A stretch of 64,000 nt of DNA from Nannobrachium achirus (GCA_963921795.1 OY997653.1:1407501-1471500), one strand, 5' to 3'. Counted from the stretch's first letter, positions 1 through 13,639 are shown. Numbers and translations: made by a program. The notes: generated from the letters alone by a model not told the origin.

Positions 1-450
1 AAGTCAGGCCATGCAAAAGTGTGTCAAAGCAGTCTGTAATCCCAGAGAACAGAAAGGATTATTATTATTATTTTAGGCACTTTTCATAGAGCCTGTTAAT
101 ATCTGTTTTTTAAATATCTTTTTTTTTTGTTGCACTGAAGTAGTATTTGCCAAGGTTGTGAAAGGCCAAGAACTGAGGACTGTGACAAAGGCCTGTGGTC
201 AAGGACAGTGACCAGTGAGAAGTGTCTAAGACAGACCATTGTTATTTATTTGTTTTATTTTTTATTTTATTTTGTCAACCTTGTTCCGACAGAAACTTAA
301 TTTGTGCATGAATACTCAACAGAACAAAACAACCTATATTAATGGCCTCTTATGAGGTGTCTCACCTAGCTATTCATGCAGAACCATTAAGATAGAGTGG
401 ACTATCAAGTCCTATAGAAACCTAATTTGCACATGATTGCTCCGAATCTG

Positions 451-562
<112 letters not shown>

Positions 563-1137
563 GTCACACACATGCCAGATCCAAACATTTTTGAAGATGG
601 TTTCAAATAATGGCACACGCACACACAGCCATGTTAGATATTACTTTACAATACCTTCATAATAGATGATGAGAAACATCAGCATATCCACAAATGTTTT
701 AATAAAGCAAGTATTATTAAGATGGCTAAACTGGTATAAATGCTTTGCATGTAGAGTATATGAGCATGTTGATTCTTGAACAATCAGTGGCTTGTGGACT
801 TAACACACCCTTTAAATGAACACAAATGTTAGTGTAAATGAACACTTATTCAGAGTTTTGATGTTTTTGTGTAATGCACAACAAAATAATGTAACTTGTA
901 ATTTTAAGTACCAAAGCAGATTTGGGGGCAATCGTGTGCAAATTAGGTTTCTATAGTCCACTCTGTCTTAATGGTTCTGCACGAATAGCAATTGAGAGGT
1001 GAGAGGCACATTCATAGAGGTTGTATTGTTCTGAAGGAATTTGGAGTAATCATGCACAAATGAAGTTCATGGGAATTTGAGTGTGTCTCAGTGAATGTCT
1101 GAATAACAAGACAGAGGTGAGAGTTACTCATTAATTA

Positions 1138-1213
<76 letters not shown>
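1138..1213. repeat. (CA)n microsatellite
   Basis: Uninterrupted CA tract. The counterpart at 10132-10217 is about 10 bp longer, showing slippage since the duplication. Confidence 0.95.
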
Positions 1214-1216
<3 letters not shown>

Positions 1217-2330
1217 GGAATATGCCTTTAGAGAATGTGAACCCAGAGGTGTGTGTAGTACTTGTACTTGTGTGAGTGATGAATAAACCAGGAAAGGAAA
1301 CCCCTCTGGGGATGTCCTTAGAGGTCAGAGTCAGCACAACACAGTGATATACAGACTTATTTAAACAAGGCAGAATTGTAACATTCACACATGGGCCTTT
1401 AATGAACATTGGCACTCTAATTGTAATATGTACGTTTTCTTTTTTGTTAGCTTTTTTTTCCCAAAGCTTTACATGGTTATGGAATCCAGCGACTCCTAAC
1501 ACTACAACATGTTGTACCAACATTTGCATTATGATTATCTATATCAAAGACATGTTCTGAATAGTGTGATTTGTTTTGACTTAGATAATACCAGTGTGCT
1601 TCTCTGCCATTCACTATACAAACTGTAATTGATCTACAAAGGATTTGGTGTGTTATCCTTTTAGCTGTATTGTAAAACTCTGCACATTTTGCAAAAAGTA
1701 AAACAAAAACAAGGTAGAAGAAGTATCAACTCCTCTTTCTTCTTTGGGATTACAGACAGCTTTGACTTTGACACACTTTTGCATGGACTGACTTGATATA
1801 GTTATGGGGAGGAGAGAATGTTTGTGCTGTAGATAGAGCCATACAGGGCCATGGTTAGAACAGGATTGCACACATTAAACATTGTTCAATAGGCGTGACA
1901 TTAAGTGACATTTACATTTTGTTTACTTTCCAGTCAGAGATAGCATTGTGCAGTGGTGTCCCATTAACTTTTGAGATATCAAAGTCAAGTGAATTGTCCT
2001 TGTGCCAAATAAATTGTACATCTTTACTTGTGCTATTGATGAAGTCCACATAATATCATTTTAGTAATAACATGGTTACAAAACAAAGGGTTAGGTAGAT
2101 CAGACTTCCATTCTTTCTCCCTATTAGAGGGTTTTATTTATGTGTGTATTTATCTTAATAATCATTATAGTATTACTTAAGACTTAAGTAACCATAAAGC
2201 TTAGTTTGTGTCATGCAATTTATTATGTTTTTAAGGATTTGTTGTGCAATCCACAACAAGTTAACTTGTCATTAGTGTCCACACTTTTCAGACACCTCTA
2301 AATTACCTTCCTGTTTGTTTTCCAATCCAG

Positions 2331-2995
2331 TGTTTCATCACCAGTCTGACTTCCTTGTCCTACCAGAGATGAATGGAAAAAGAAGGTTGGCTAAGCAAAA
2401 ACAACACTGCTGTGATCAGTGTGGAAAACATTTCCCTAACATCTCCCAACTTAAAAGACACCAGAAAATCCACACTGGGGAGAAACCCTATGGGTGTGAT
2501 CAACACTTTTCTTTAATGGCACACCTTAAAACCCACCAGAGAATTCACACTGGAGAGAAACCATATGGCTGTGATCAGTGTGGACAACACTTCTCTGTAA
2601 TGTCCAGCCTTAAAAGCCACCAGAAAATTCACACGGGGGAGAAACCCCACGGGTGTGATCTGTGTGGACAGCACTTCTCTCTAGTGGCAAACCTTGAAAG
2701 ACATAAGAAAATTCACACTGGAGAGAAACCATATGGCTGTGATCAGTGTGGACAACACTTCTCTTTAATGTCTAGTCTTAAAATACACCAGAAAATTCAC
2801 ACCGGAGAGAAACCATATGGCTGTGATCAGTGTGGGCAGCACTTCTCTGTGATGTCCAGCCTTAAAAGCCACGAGAGAATTCACACAGGAGATAAACCAT
2901 ATGGTTGTGATCAGTGTGGACGACACTTTTCTCAAATGTCCAATCTTAAACGCCACCAAAAAAACTCACACTGGAGAGAAACCTTATTGATGTGA
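2331..2995 (+). CDS. C2H2 zinc-finger exon, copy A
   Basis: Terminal exon of a Kruppel-type C2H2 zinc-finger protein, presumably a nuclear DNA-binding factor. It opens after a good acceptor (tttccaatccag) at 2330. The first in-frame ATG is only at 2369, so the true start lies on an upstream exon. Seven C2H2 fingers follow, joined by HTGEKP-type linkers. Finger 2 lacks the CGQ triplet and with it the second zinc-binding cysteine. The last finger runs into a one-base frameshift in an A-run near 2960, so the frame ends in SHWRETLLM. Beyond the stop, further finger remnants (CDRCGQ, HTGDK, CDMC) continue in another frame with stops until about 3100. The exon enters in phase 1, matching the donor of the first exon found at 14717-14768. 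Whether it is still functional is uncertain. Confidence 0.6.
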
Positions 2996-3110
2996 TCGGT
3001 GTGGTCAAATCCTCTGTCCAGCCTTAAATCACACCAGATAATTCACACTGGGGATAAAACATTTAATTGTGATATGTGTTGAAAAGCTTTTGACAATCAA
3101 TCAACCAATC
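2996..3110 (+). pseudogene. Decayed zinc-finger tail, copy A
   Basis: In the frame shifted by one base the sequence still reads HTGEKPY-stop-CDRCGQ, then HTGDK and CDMC with another stop. These are one or two additional fingers lost to a frameshift and two nonsense changes. The same damage is present in copies B and C, so it predates the duplications. Confidence 0.65.
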
Positions 3111-3539
3111 AAGTTCACAATGTTGAACACACTTGATTTAATCTGAGGTCAGTGTAGAAAGAGTTTTACGTATTCAGACAGAAAATATCATGACATAAAC
3201 ACAAAATATACATCAGATTACTGTGAATGGTATATGACAAGAGCTTTAGAAGCTGAGAATCATAACCAAGTGTAGCGTGATAGTCTTTTCAACTTGTTAT
3301 TAAGATGCACTATAAACACGTTACATGTATATGAGCATGATTATTCTAGAACAACTGGAGATGATATTTTGTTGATCCTCTTTAAGTGGACGCATCCATG
3401 GACGAGGCCGCGAAAAAAAAAAAGGGGGTGTCTATTGTATGTGTTTTTTGATGGAGAATTCAAATATGACCTTCTTTTTTGCATAGGACAACGCTAACTT
3501 GCATCAATTGGTATTTTATTATTGCCAATTGTACCCTAT

Positions 3540-3765
3540 CCATCTAAAAAACAAATTGGATGTCTATTGTATGTATTTTTTGATTGAGAATTCAAATATT
3601 ACCTTATTTTTGGGATAGGACAACTCTAACCTGCATCAATTGGTATTTTATTATTGCCAATTGTACCCTATCCATCTAAAAAACAAATTGGATGTCTATT
3701 GTATGTATTTTTTGATGGAGAATTCAAATATTACCTTCTTTTTTAGATGGGACAACTCTAACCTG
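3540..3765. repeat. ~120-bp tandem repeats near the CTAT tract
   Basis: The motif 'gatgtctattgtatgtattt' with its 'ttgccaattgtaccctatcc' neighbour recurs about every 120 bp (3420, 3560 and 3690 regions). It recurs again in the duplicated block at 6.28-6.6 kb and inverted at 15.55-15.9 kb. Confidence 0.7.
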
Positions 3766-3786
3766 CATCAATTGGTGCATCAACCT

Positions 3787-3787
3787 G

Positions 3788-3831
<44 letters not shown>

Positions 3832-3832
3832 T
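3787..3832. repeat. (CTAT)n microsatellite
   Basis: Tetranucleotide tract. Counterparts are at 6634-6674 and, inverted, at 15506-15543. Confidence 0.9.
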
Positions 3833-4590
3833 TATACTTCACCCTTAGTCCAGAAGAGAGTTCAGCCTCAGGAACTTGTACACATGGAACTGTGTCATGA
3901 CTGTGTCATGGAGCTAAACAGAGCTATGTTAAATACTCACAATGACTCTGATGGACCAATCATGGTGGTTGTGGGGGGAGACAGTAGACAGAAACTGGGG
4001 GACAATAGACAGAAACTGGATAATGCTTTGTTAACTGTCCCACCTAAGTCCCTGCTAGTCTGAACAAGTTAAGGCTAACTTAGGTAGTAGTTCATTTTGC
4101 TGGCTTTTAGGGACTGTGTGTGAGTGTGTAGGCCCACAAATTATTATAATTGTCATTAAGTGACTCAAAGGGAGACATCTAATGGGTGTTTATTATTTTA
4201 ATATGAACTGTGGGAAGATTATATATTTTTTATTTTGCACTTACAGTGTTGTGATATTATTCCTGAAGGAAGAGGGGTATTTTCACAGTCCAGGCTTTGA
4301 ACCTAAATGCTGTTTTCATTTTCTATAAATATGTATTTCTATATAAAACTCAGTTGTGAGTCCATTTGTTCACTAGACATTAAGTGTTTTATTACTTTGT
4401 GGTTTAACATTATTTAATAGGCAAATTGTTATGGTTACTTTAGAAGACTGCTTTTGCATTCATGAGTTAAAAAGAGAGCCAAGCTGGAATTGGTCTAATA
4501 TACAGCAAAGCAACAGTTCAATTTAACACAATGGGGAAAAAAACGAAATATAGAGAATAAATAATAAATTAAATAGAGTACGTAACATAC

Positions 4591-4642
4591 CAAAGTATTT
4601 GTTTTCCTCCTGTTCAGCAGAGTTAAGGTTGAGAGAGGTCAA
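4591..4642 (-). pseudogene. Zinc-finger first exon relic, copy A (ATG lost)
   Basis: Minus-strand counterpart of the exon at 14717-14768. The donor (ctttg|gtatgtt) and most of the exon are conserved, but the ATG reads TTG and one GAC codon reads TAC. Upstream (about 4720-4810) lie the same TATA-like and CCAAT motifs. It points away from being able to join the plus-strand zinc-finger exon at 2331. Confidence 0.5.
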
Positions 4643-5513
4643 CTTCCCCTGAAGTCCACAGTAAGATTTGATCAGAAATGATGGATATCCTGGAAGACTT
4701 GTGGAGACATGTCACAGACCAACTCTTCTTATACCAGAGAGCCTGGGGTGAAAACACTAACTGCTGAATGATTGGCCAATGAGAACAATAGAACCATCTC
4801 TCCACCAATCACAGTGTAACATACAGTGCTCCACCCCTCACTCCTCCACCTTCTACAAATGAAGTGGCAACAGAATAATATGTCTATGGAAATACATAGC
4901 ATTGTTACCTAAAATACATGAACCTATCTCTATAATAATGACATATCTATCCAATGAATATATGTATGGATATACACCATGGCACATATAAGATCAATAA
5001 TTTGATTATTCTATATATGACAATAAATGCTTTGTTTACTCTATAATAATACAATATTTATATACATTATGGATATAAACTATGGGAAAAGTGGACATCT
5101 CATAATATCTCTTAAATGCCCTCAAAGAGAGGATGATCATCTACCCTAGGGGGGAAGAAAGGAAGTCTAAATCTACTTATTTGTTTTTTTTAGAACAAAT
5201 ATTATTACTAAATGGTATGTGAATATACTAACTTCTGAAATGTATCAATTCTATCAATCAATTTTTAACAACGCAGAGTCAAAACAATAACATATATAGA
5301 AACCACAATTATTAACAATACAGGTAGTACAATCAAAGGTTGTGCTAAACATTTATGTTAAATTAATGGCTGAAATCCTTCAGAACATGTGTAATATTCC
5401 CTGCACATGTTTTGATTTAAGTTGCTATGTAAGTTAACCTTTAAATTGATTTGACTACATAGAGTACAAAGAAGTGGTCTGGTTTCTGTATACAAGAATG
5501 TCATTCTGTACAG

Positions 5514-5841
5514 ACAGCACTTCTCTCTAGTGGCAAACCTTGAAAGACATAAGAAAATTCACACTGGAGAGAAACCATATGGCTGTGATCAGTGTGGACA
5601 ACACTTCTCTTTAATGTCTAGTCTTAAAATACACCAGAAAATTCACACCGGAGAGAAACCATATGGCTGTGATCAGTGTGGGCAGCACTTCTCTGTGATG
5701 TCCAGCCTTAAAAGCCACGAGAGAATTCACACAGGAGATAAACCATATGGTTGTGATCAGTGTGGACGACACTTTTCTCAAATGTCCAATCTTAAACGCC
5801 ACCAAAAAAACTCACACTGGAGAGAAACCTTATTGATGTGA
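5514..5841 (+). pseudogene. Truncated C2H2 zinc-finger exon, copy B
   Basis: Only the C-terminal part of the zinc-finger exon is present, beginning mid-finger at the tandem-duplication junction (QHFSL) and ending with the same SHWRETLLM frameshifted tail. It has no splice acceptor and no start. About three and a half fingers remain. It is a by-product of the 2846-bp duplication. Confidence 0.8.
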
Positions 5842-6633
5842 TCGGTGTGGTCAAATCCTCTGTCCAGCCTTAAATCACACCAGATAATTCACACTGGGGA
5901 TAAAACATTTAATTGTGATATGTGTTGAAAAGCTTTTGACAATCAATCAACCAATCAAGTTCACAATGTTGAACACACTTGATTTAATCTGAGGTCAGTG
6001 TAGAAAGAGTTTTACGTATTCAGACAGAAAATATCATGACATAAACACAAAATATACATCAGATTACTGTGAATGGTATATGACAAGAGCTTTAGAAGCT
6101 GAGAATCATAACCAAGTGTAGCGTGATAGTCTTTTCAACTTGTTATTAAGATGCACTATAAACACGTTACATGTATATGAGCATGATTATTCTAGAACAA
6201 CTGGAGATGATATTTTGTTGATCCTCTTTAAGTGGACGCATCCATGGACGAGGCCGCGAAAAAAAAAAAGGGGGTGTCTATTGTATGTGTTTTTTGATGG
6301 AGAATTCAAATATGACCTTCTTTTTTGCATAGGACAACGCTAACTTGCATCAATTGGTATTTTATTATTGCCAATTGTACCCTATCCATCTAAAAAACAA
6401 ATTGGATGTCTATTGTATGTATTTTTTGATTGAGAATTTAAATATTACCTTATTTTTGGGATAGGACAACTCTAACCTGCATCAATTGGTATTTTATTAT
6501 TGCCAATTGTACCCTATCCATCTAAAAAACAAATTGGATGTCTATTGTATGTATTTTTTGATGGAGAATTCAAATATTACCTTCTTTTTTAGATGGGACA
6601 ACTCTAACCTGCATCAATTGGTGCATCAACCTG

Positions 6634-6673
<40 letters not shown>

Positions 6674-6674
6674 T
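6634..6674. repeat. (CTAT)n microsatellite
   Basis: Counterpart of the tract at 3787-3832, slightly shorter. Confidence 0.9.
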
Positions 6675-7436
6675 TATACTTCACCCTTAGTCCAGAAGAG
6701 AGTTCAGCCTCAGGAACTTGTACACATGGAACTGTGTCATGACTGTGTCATGGAGCTAAACAGAGCTATGTTAAATACTCACAATGACTCTGATGGACCA
6801 ATCATGGTGGTTGTGGGGGGAGACAGTAGACAGAAACTGGGGGACAATAGACAGAAACTGGATAATGCTTTGTTAACTGTCCCACCTAAGTCCCTGCTAG
6901 TCTGAACAAGTTAAGGCTAACTTAGGTAGTAGTTCATTTTGCTGGCTTTTAGGGACTGTGTGTGAGTGTGTAGGCCCACAAATTATTATAATTGTCATTA
7001 AGTGACTCAAAGGGAGACATCTAATGGGTGTTTATTATTTTAATATGAACTGTGGGAAGATTATATATTTTTTATTTTGCACTTACAGTGTTGTGATATT
7101 ATTCCTGAAGGAAGAGGGGTATTTTCACAGTCCAGGCTTTGAACCTAAATGCTGTTTTCATTTTCTATAAATATGTATTTCTATATAAAACTCAGTTGTG
7201 AGTCCATTTGTTCACTAGACATTAAGTGTTTTATTACTTTGTGGTTTAACATTATTTAATAGGCAAATTGTTATGGTTACTTTAGAAGACTGCTTTTGCA
7301 TTCATGAGTTAAAAAGAGAGCCAAGCTGGAATTGGTCTAATATACAGCAAAGCAACAGTTCAATTTAACACAATGGGGAAAAAAACGAAATATAGAGAAT
7401 AAATAATAAATTAAATAGAGTACGTAACATACCAAA

Positions 7437-7488
7437 GTATTTGTTTTCCTCCTGTTCAGCAGAGTTAAGGTTGAGAGAGGTCAACTTC
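7437..7488 (-). pseudogene. Zinc-finger first exon relic, copy B (ATG lost)
   Basis: Same as the 4591-4642 relic through the tandem duplication: donor intact, start codon changed to TTG. TATA-like and CCAAT motifs lie upstream at about 7570-7660 on the minus strand. Confidence 0.5.
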
Positions 7489-8342
7489 CCCTGAAGTCCA
7501 CAGTAAGATTTGATCAGAAATGATGGATATCCTGGAAGACTTGTGGAGACATGTCACAGACCAACTCTTCTTATACCAGAGAGCCTGGGGTGAAAACACT
7601 AACTGCTGAATGATTGGCCAATGAGAACAATAGAACCATCTCTCCACCAATCACAGTGTAACATACAGTGCTCCACCCCTCACTCCTCCACCTTCTACAA
7701 ATGAAGTGGCAACAGAATAATATGTCTATGGAAATACATAGCATTGTTACCTAAAATACATGAACCTATCTCTATAATAATGACATATCTATCCAATGAA
7801 TATATGTATGGATATACACCATGGCACATATAAGATCAATAATTTGATTATTCTATATATGACAATAAATGCTTTGTTTACTCTATAATAATACAATATT
7901 TATATACATTATGGATATAAACTATGGGAAAAGTGGACATCTCATAATATCTCTTAAATGCCCTCAAAGAGAGGATGATCATCTACCCTAGGGGGGAAGA
8001 AAGGAAGTCTAAATCTACTTATTTGTTTTTTTTAGAACAAATATTATTACTAAATGGTATGTGAATATACTAACTTCTGAAATGTATCAATTCTATCAAT
8101 CAATTTTTAACAACGCAGAGTCAAAACAATAACATATATAGAAACCACAATTATTAACAATACAGGTAGTACAATCAAAGGTTGTGCTAAACATTTATGT
8201 TAAATTAATGGCTGAAATCCTTCAGAACATGTGTAATATTCCCTGCACATGTTTTGATTTAAGTTGCTATGTAAGTTAACCTTTAAATTGATTTGACTAC
8301 ATAGAGTACAAAGAAGTGGTCTGGTTTCTGTATACAAGAATG

Positions 8343-8561
8343 TCATTCTGTACAGAACAGCCATCTGTCTTCATAGACCTGGTCAGACTTTTGAAATTGA
8401 AATGCAATGCCTCCTAGGTGTCGATGGGCCACCATGTGTTCACCATTTGTATCCTGGGTGATCAAATGTGGTATCTCATAATGTGTAAATGCCCTCAAAG
8501 CCTTTATAGCCTGCTCAGAGGCTACAGATGAAAATGTGTTTATGGCTATACTCTGGGCCAT
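8343..8561 (-). other. Unknown 72-codon frame, possible retroelement integrase fragment
   Basis: An ATG-to-stop frame of 72 codons. The stretch AIKALRAF...EIPHLITQD loosely recalls the core of retroelement integrases around the second catalytic aspartate. No other gag or pol sequence is adjacent and the resemblance is weak, so this is a guess. The only other copy is the inverted one at 13640-13858, identical in sequence. Confidence 0.2.
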
Positions 8562-9438
8562 TCACACTGATGAAAAAACTGACGTGTTGATTAAAGTGCT
8601 TTGTGCCTGATAAATAAACACATACATAAAACCCTCTAATAGGGAGAAAGAATGGAAGTCTGATCTACCTAACCCTTTGTTTTATATCCATGTTATTATA
8701 AAATGATATTATGTGGACTTCATCAATAGCACAAGTGAAGATGTTCAATGTATTTGGCACAAGGACAATTCACTGTATGGACTTTGATATCTCAAAAGGT
8801 AATGGGAGACCACTGCACAATGCTATCTCTGACTGGTAAACAAATGTAATTGCTTGTCACTTAATGACAAGCCTATTGGCCAATGTTTAATGTATTAAAT
8901 CCTGTTCTAATCATGGACCTGCATGGTTCTATCTACAGCACATGTCCCTACATGTGCTCCACCATTCTCTCCTCCCCATAACAATATCAAGTCAGGCCAT
9001 GCAAAAGTGTGTCAAAGCAGTCTGTAATCCCAGAGAACAGAAAGGATTATTATTATTATTTTAGGCACTTTTCATAGAGCCTGTTAATATCTGTTTTTTA
9101 AATATCTTTTTTTTTTGTTGCACTGAAGTAGTATTTGCCAAGGTTGTGAAAGGCCAAGAACTGAGGACTGTGACAAAGGCCTGTGGTCAAGGACAGTGAC
9201 CAGTGAGAAGTGTCTAAGACAGACCATTGTTATTTATTTGTTTTATTTTTTATTTTATTTTGTCAACCTTGTTCCGACAGAAACTTAATTTGTGCATGAA
9301 TACTCAACAGAACAAAACAACCTATATTAATGGCCTCTTATGAGGTGTCTCACCTAGCTATTCATGCAGAACCATTAAGATAGAGTGGACTATCAAGTCC
9401 TATAGAAACCTAATTTGCACATGATTGCTCCGAATCTG

Positions 9439-9554
<116 letters not shown>

Positions 9555-10130
9555 GTCACACACATGCCAGATCCAAACATTTTTGAAGATGGTTTCAAAT
9601 AATGGCACACGCACACACAGCCATGTTAGATATTACTTTACAATACCTTCATAATAGATGATGAGAAACATCAGCATATCCACAAATGTTTTAATAAAGC
9701 AAGTATTATTAAGATGGCTAAACTGGTATAAATGCTTTGCATGTAGAGTATATGAGCATGTTGATTCTTGAACAATCAGTGGCTTGTGGACTTAACACAC
9801 CCTTTAAATGAACACAAATGTTAGTGTAAATGAACACTTATTCAGAGTTTTGATGTTTTTGTGTAATGCACAACAAAATAATGTAACTTGTAATTTTAAG
9901 TACCAAAGCAGATTTGGGGGCAATCGTGTGCAAATTAGGTTTCTATAGTCCACTCTGTCTTAATGGTTCTGCACGAATAGCAATTGAGAGGTGAGAGGCA
10001 CATTCATAGAGGTTGTATTGTTCTGAAGGAATTTGGAGTAATCATGCACAAATGAAGTTCATGGGAATTTGAGTGTGTCTCAGTGAATGTCTGAATAACA
10101 AGACAGAGGTGAGAGTTACTCATTAATTAT

Positions 10131-10131
<1 letters not shown>

Positions 10132-10217
<86 letters not shown>
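10132..10217. repeat. (CA)n microsatellite
   Basis: CA tract matching 1138-1213. Confidence 0.95.
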
Positions 10218-10220
<3 letters not shown>

Positions 10221-11334
10221 GGAATATGCCTTTAGAGAATGTGAACCCAGAGGTGTGTGTAGTACTTGTACTTGTGTGAGTGATGAATAAACCAGGAAAG
10301 GAAACCCCTCTGGGGATGTCCTTAGAGGTCAGAGTCAGCACAACACAGTGATATACAGACTTATTTAAACAAGGCAGAATTGTAACATTCACACATGGGC
10401 CTTTAATGAACATTGGCACTCTAATTGTAATATGTACCTTTTCTTTTTTGTTAGCTTTTTTTTCCCAAAGCTTTACATGGTTATGGAATCCAGCGACTCC
10501 TAACACTACAACATGTTGTACCAACATTTGCATTATGATTATCTATATCAAAGACATGTTCTGAATAGTGTGATTTGTTTTGACTTAGATAATACCAGTG
10601 TGCTTCTCTGCCATTCACTATACAAACTGTAATTGATCTACAAAGGATTTGGTGTGTTATCCTTTTAGCTGTATTGTAAAACTCTGCACATTTTGCAAAA
10701 AGTAAAACAAAAACAAGGTAGAAGAAGTATCAACTCCTCTTTCTTCTTTGGGATTACAGACAGCTTTGACTTTGACACACTTTTGCATGGACTGACTTGA
10801 TATAGTTATGGGGAGGAGAGAATGTTTGTGCTGTAGATAGAGCCATACAGGGCCATGGTTAGAACAGGATTGCACACATTAAACATTGTTCAATAGGCGT
10901 GACATTAAGTGACATTTACATTTTGTTTACTTTCCAGTCAGAGATAGCATTGTGCAGTGGTGTCCCATTAACTTTTGAGATATCAAAGTCAAGTGAATTG
11001 TCCTTGTGCCAAATAAATTGTACATCTTTACTTGTGCTATTGATGAAGTCCACATAATATCATTTTAGTAATAACATGGTTACAAAACAAAGGGTTAGGT
11101 AGATCAGACTTCCATTCTTTCTCCCTATTAGAGGGTTTTATTTATGTGTGTATTTATCTTAATAATCATTATAGTATTACTTAAGACTTAAGTAACCATA
11201 AAGCTTAGTTTGTGTCATGCAATTTATTATGTTTTTAAGGATTTGTTGTGCAATCCACAACAAGTTAACTTGTCATTAGTGTCCACACTTTTCAGACACC
11301 TCTAAATTACCTTCCTGTTTGTTTTCCAATCCAG

Positions 11335-11999
11335 TGTTTCATCACCAGTCTGACTTCCTTGTCCTACCAGAGATGAATGGAAAAAGAAGGTTGGCTAAGC
11401 AAAAACAACACTGCTGTGATCAGTGTGGAAAACATTTCCCTAACATCTCCCAACTTAAAAGACACCAGAAAATCCACACTGGGGAGAAACCCTATGGGTG
11501 TGATCAACACTTTTCTTTAATGGCACACCTTAAAACCCACCAGAGAATTCACACTGGAGAGAAACCATATGGCTGTGATCAGTGTGGACAACACTTCTCT
11601 GTAATGTCCAGCCTTAAAAGCCACCAGAAAATTCACACGGGGGAGAAACCCCACGGGTGTGATCTGTGTGGACAGCACTTCTCTCTAGTGGCAAACCTTG
11701 AAAGACATAAGAAAATTCACACTGGAGAGAAACCATATGGCTGTGATCAGTGTGGACAACACTTCTCTTTAATGTCTAGTCTTAAAATACACCAGAAAAT
11801 TCACACCGGAGAGAAACCATATGGCTGTGATCAGTGTGGGCAGCACTTCTCTGTGATGTCCAGCCTTAAAAGCCACGAGAGAATTCACACAGGAGATAAA
11901 CCATATGGTTGTGATCAGTGTGGACGACACTTTTCTCAAATGTCCAATCTTAAACGCCACCAAAAAAACTCACACTGGAGAGAAACCTTATTGATGTGA
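11335..11999 (+). CDS. C2H2 zinc-finger exon, copy C
   Basis: Sequence and structure are the same as the 2331-2995 copy: acceptor tttccaatccag, no ATG until 11373, seven fingers with HTGEKP linkers, finger 2 short of its CGQ triplet, and a frameshifted SHWRETLLM end. The translated frames of the two copies are identical, which implies a very recent duplication or ongoing conversion. The same decayed finger tail follows to about 12115. No promoter or first exon lies upstream in the same orientation inside the window. Confidence 0.6.
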
Positions 12000-12679
12000 T
12001 CGGTGTGGTCAAATCCTCTGTCCAGCCTTAAATCACACCAGATAATTCACACTGGGGATAAAACATTTAATTGTGATATGTGTTGAAAAGCTTTTGACAA
12101 TCAATCAACCAATCAAGTTCACAATGTTGAACACACTTGATTTAATCTGAGGTCAGTGTAGAAAGAGTTTTACGTATTCAGACAGAAAATATCATGACAT
12201 AAACACAAAATATACATCAGATTACTGTGAATGGTATATGACAAGAGCTTTAGAAGCTGAGAATCATAACCAAGTGTAGCGTGATAGTCTTTTCAACTTG
12301 TTATTAAGATGCACTATAAACACGTTACATGTATATGAGCATGATTATTCTAGAACAACTGGAGATGATATTTTGTTGATCCTCTTTAAGTGAACGGTTC
12401 TTTTTAGTGGGTTTCTCATTATCATAGTTAAGAGTTTAAAAATAAAATCTGGTGTTTGAGCCTGTTAAATGTATGAATTCGGTCACTTTGCATATTATTT
12501 CCCTGCACCACATCTGCAGCTTTCGTTATTCTTATTATCATCCTTTTTTACACAGAATTGTCTTTGTGGAAGATGTCCCACATACATTTTGAGATGCACA
12601 AGTCTCAACCAAAACAGACCTTTCTTATAGCAGCATTGAAGAGTACACTACATCTGTATTTATATGTTGTTAAATGTAA

Positions 12680-12681
<2 letters not shown>

Positions 12682-12764
<83 letters not shown>
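12682..12764. repeat. (GT)n microsatellite at palindrome arm end
   Basis: Reverse-complement counterpart of 9439-9552. The inverted right arm starts immediately after it with 'gattcggagcaatcatgtg'. Confidence 0.95.
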
Positions 12765-12766
<2 letters not shown>

Positions 12767-13639
12767 ATTCGGAGCAATCATGTGCAAATTAGGTTTCTAT
12801 AGGACTTGATAGTCCACTCTATCTTAATGGTTCTGCATGAATAGCTAGGTGAGAGACACATTCATAAGAGGCCATTAATATAGGTTGTTTTGTTCTGTTG
12901 AGTATTCATGCACAAATTAAGTTTCTGTCGGAACAAGGTTGACAAAATAAAATAAAAAATAAAACAAATAAATAACAATGGTCTGTCTTAGACACTTCTC
13001 ACTGGTCACTGTCCTTGACCACAGGCCTTTGTCACAGTCCTCAGTTCTTGGCCTTTCACAACCTTGGCAAATACTACTTCAGTGCAACAAAAAAAAATAT
13101 ATTTAAAAAACAGATATTAACAGGCTCTATGAAAAGTGCCTAAAATAATAATAATAATCCTTTCTGTTCTCTGGGATTACAGACTGCTTTGACACACTTT
13201 TGCATGGCCTGACTTGATATTGTTATGGGGAGGAGAGAATGGTGGAGCACATGTAGGGACATGTGCTGTAGATAGAACCATGCAGGTCCATGATTAGAAC
13301 AGGATTTAATACATTAAACATTGGCCAATAGGCTTGTCATTAAGTGACAAGCAATTACATTTGTTTACCAGTCAGAGATAGCATTGTGCAGTGGTCTCCC
13401 ATTACCTTTTGAGATATCAAAGTCCATACAGTGAATTGTCCTTGTGCCAAATACATTGAACATCTTCACTTGTGCTATTGATGAAGTCCACATAATATCA
13501 TTTTATAATAACATGGATATAAAACAAAGGGTTAGGTAGATCAGACTTCCATTCTTTCTCCCTATTAGAGGGTTTTATGTATGTGTTTATTTATCAGGCA
13601 CAAAGCACTTTAATCAACACGTCAGTTTCATCAGTGTGA

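Larger units (their letters stand above)
2668..5513. repeat. Tandem duplication, copy 1
   Basis: This 2846-bp block is repeated head to tail at 5514-8359 almost without change. It starts inside the zinc-finger exon and includes the CTAT tract and the inverted promoter/first-exon relic near 4.6-4.8 kb. Apart from those, 3.1-4.6 kb and 4.85-5.5 kb hold no gene that I can see. Confidence 0.92.
5514..8359. repeat. Tandem duplication, copy 2
   Basis: Copy of 2668-5513. The junction at about 5508-5514 joins flanking sequence ending tgtacag to the zinc-finger sequence acagcacttctc, sharing only the short microhomology 'acag'. At its other end (about 8359) the sequence continues into 'aacagccatctgtcttcat', which is the undisturbed ancestral continuation. 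Confidence 0.92.
6262..9438. repeat. Inverted repeat, left arm (~3.2 kb)
   Basis: The reverse complement of this arm is at 12764-15914. Paired coordinates sum to 22201 over most of the arm and to about 22176 beyond the CTAT tract, where repeat length differs. The spacer between the arms (about 3.3 kb) is mostly the second direct copy carrying the zinc-finger exon. Outside the noted relics the arm holds no recognised gene. Confidence 0.92.

Noticed and set aside
1131..1529. 132-codon minus-strand frame upstream of the zinc-finger exon (and its copy at 10132)
   Set aside because: Half of it is CA repeat; the remainder has no recognisable motif or splice context.
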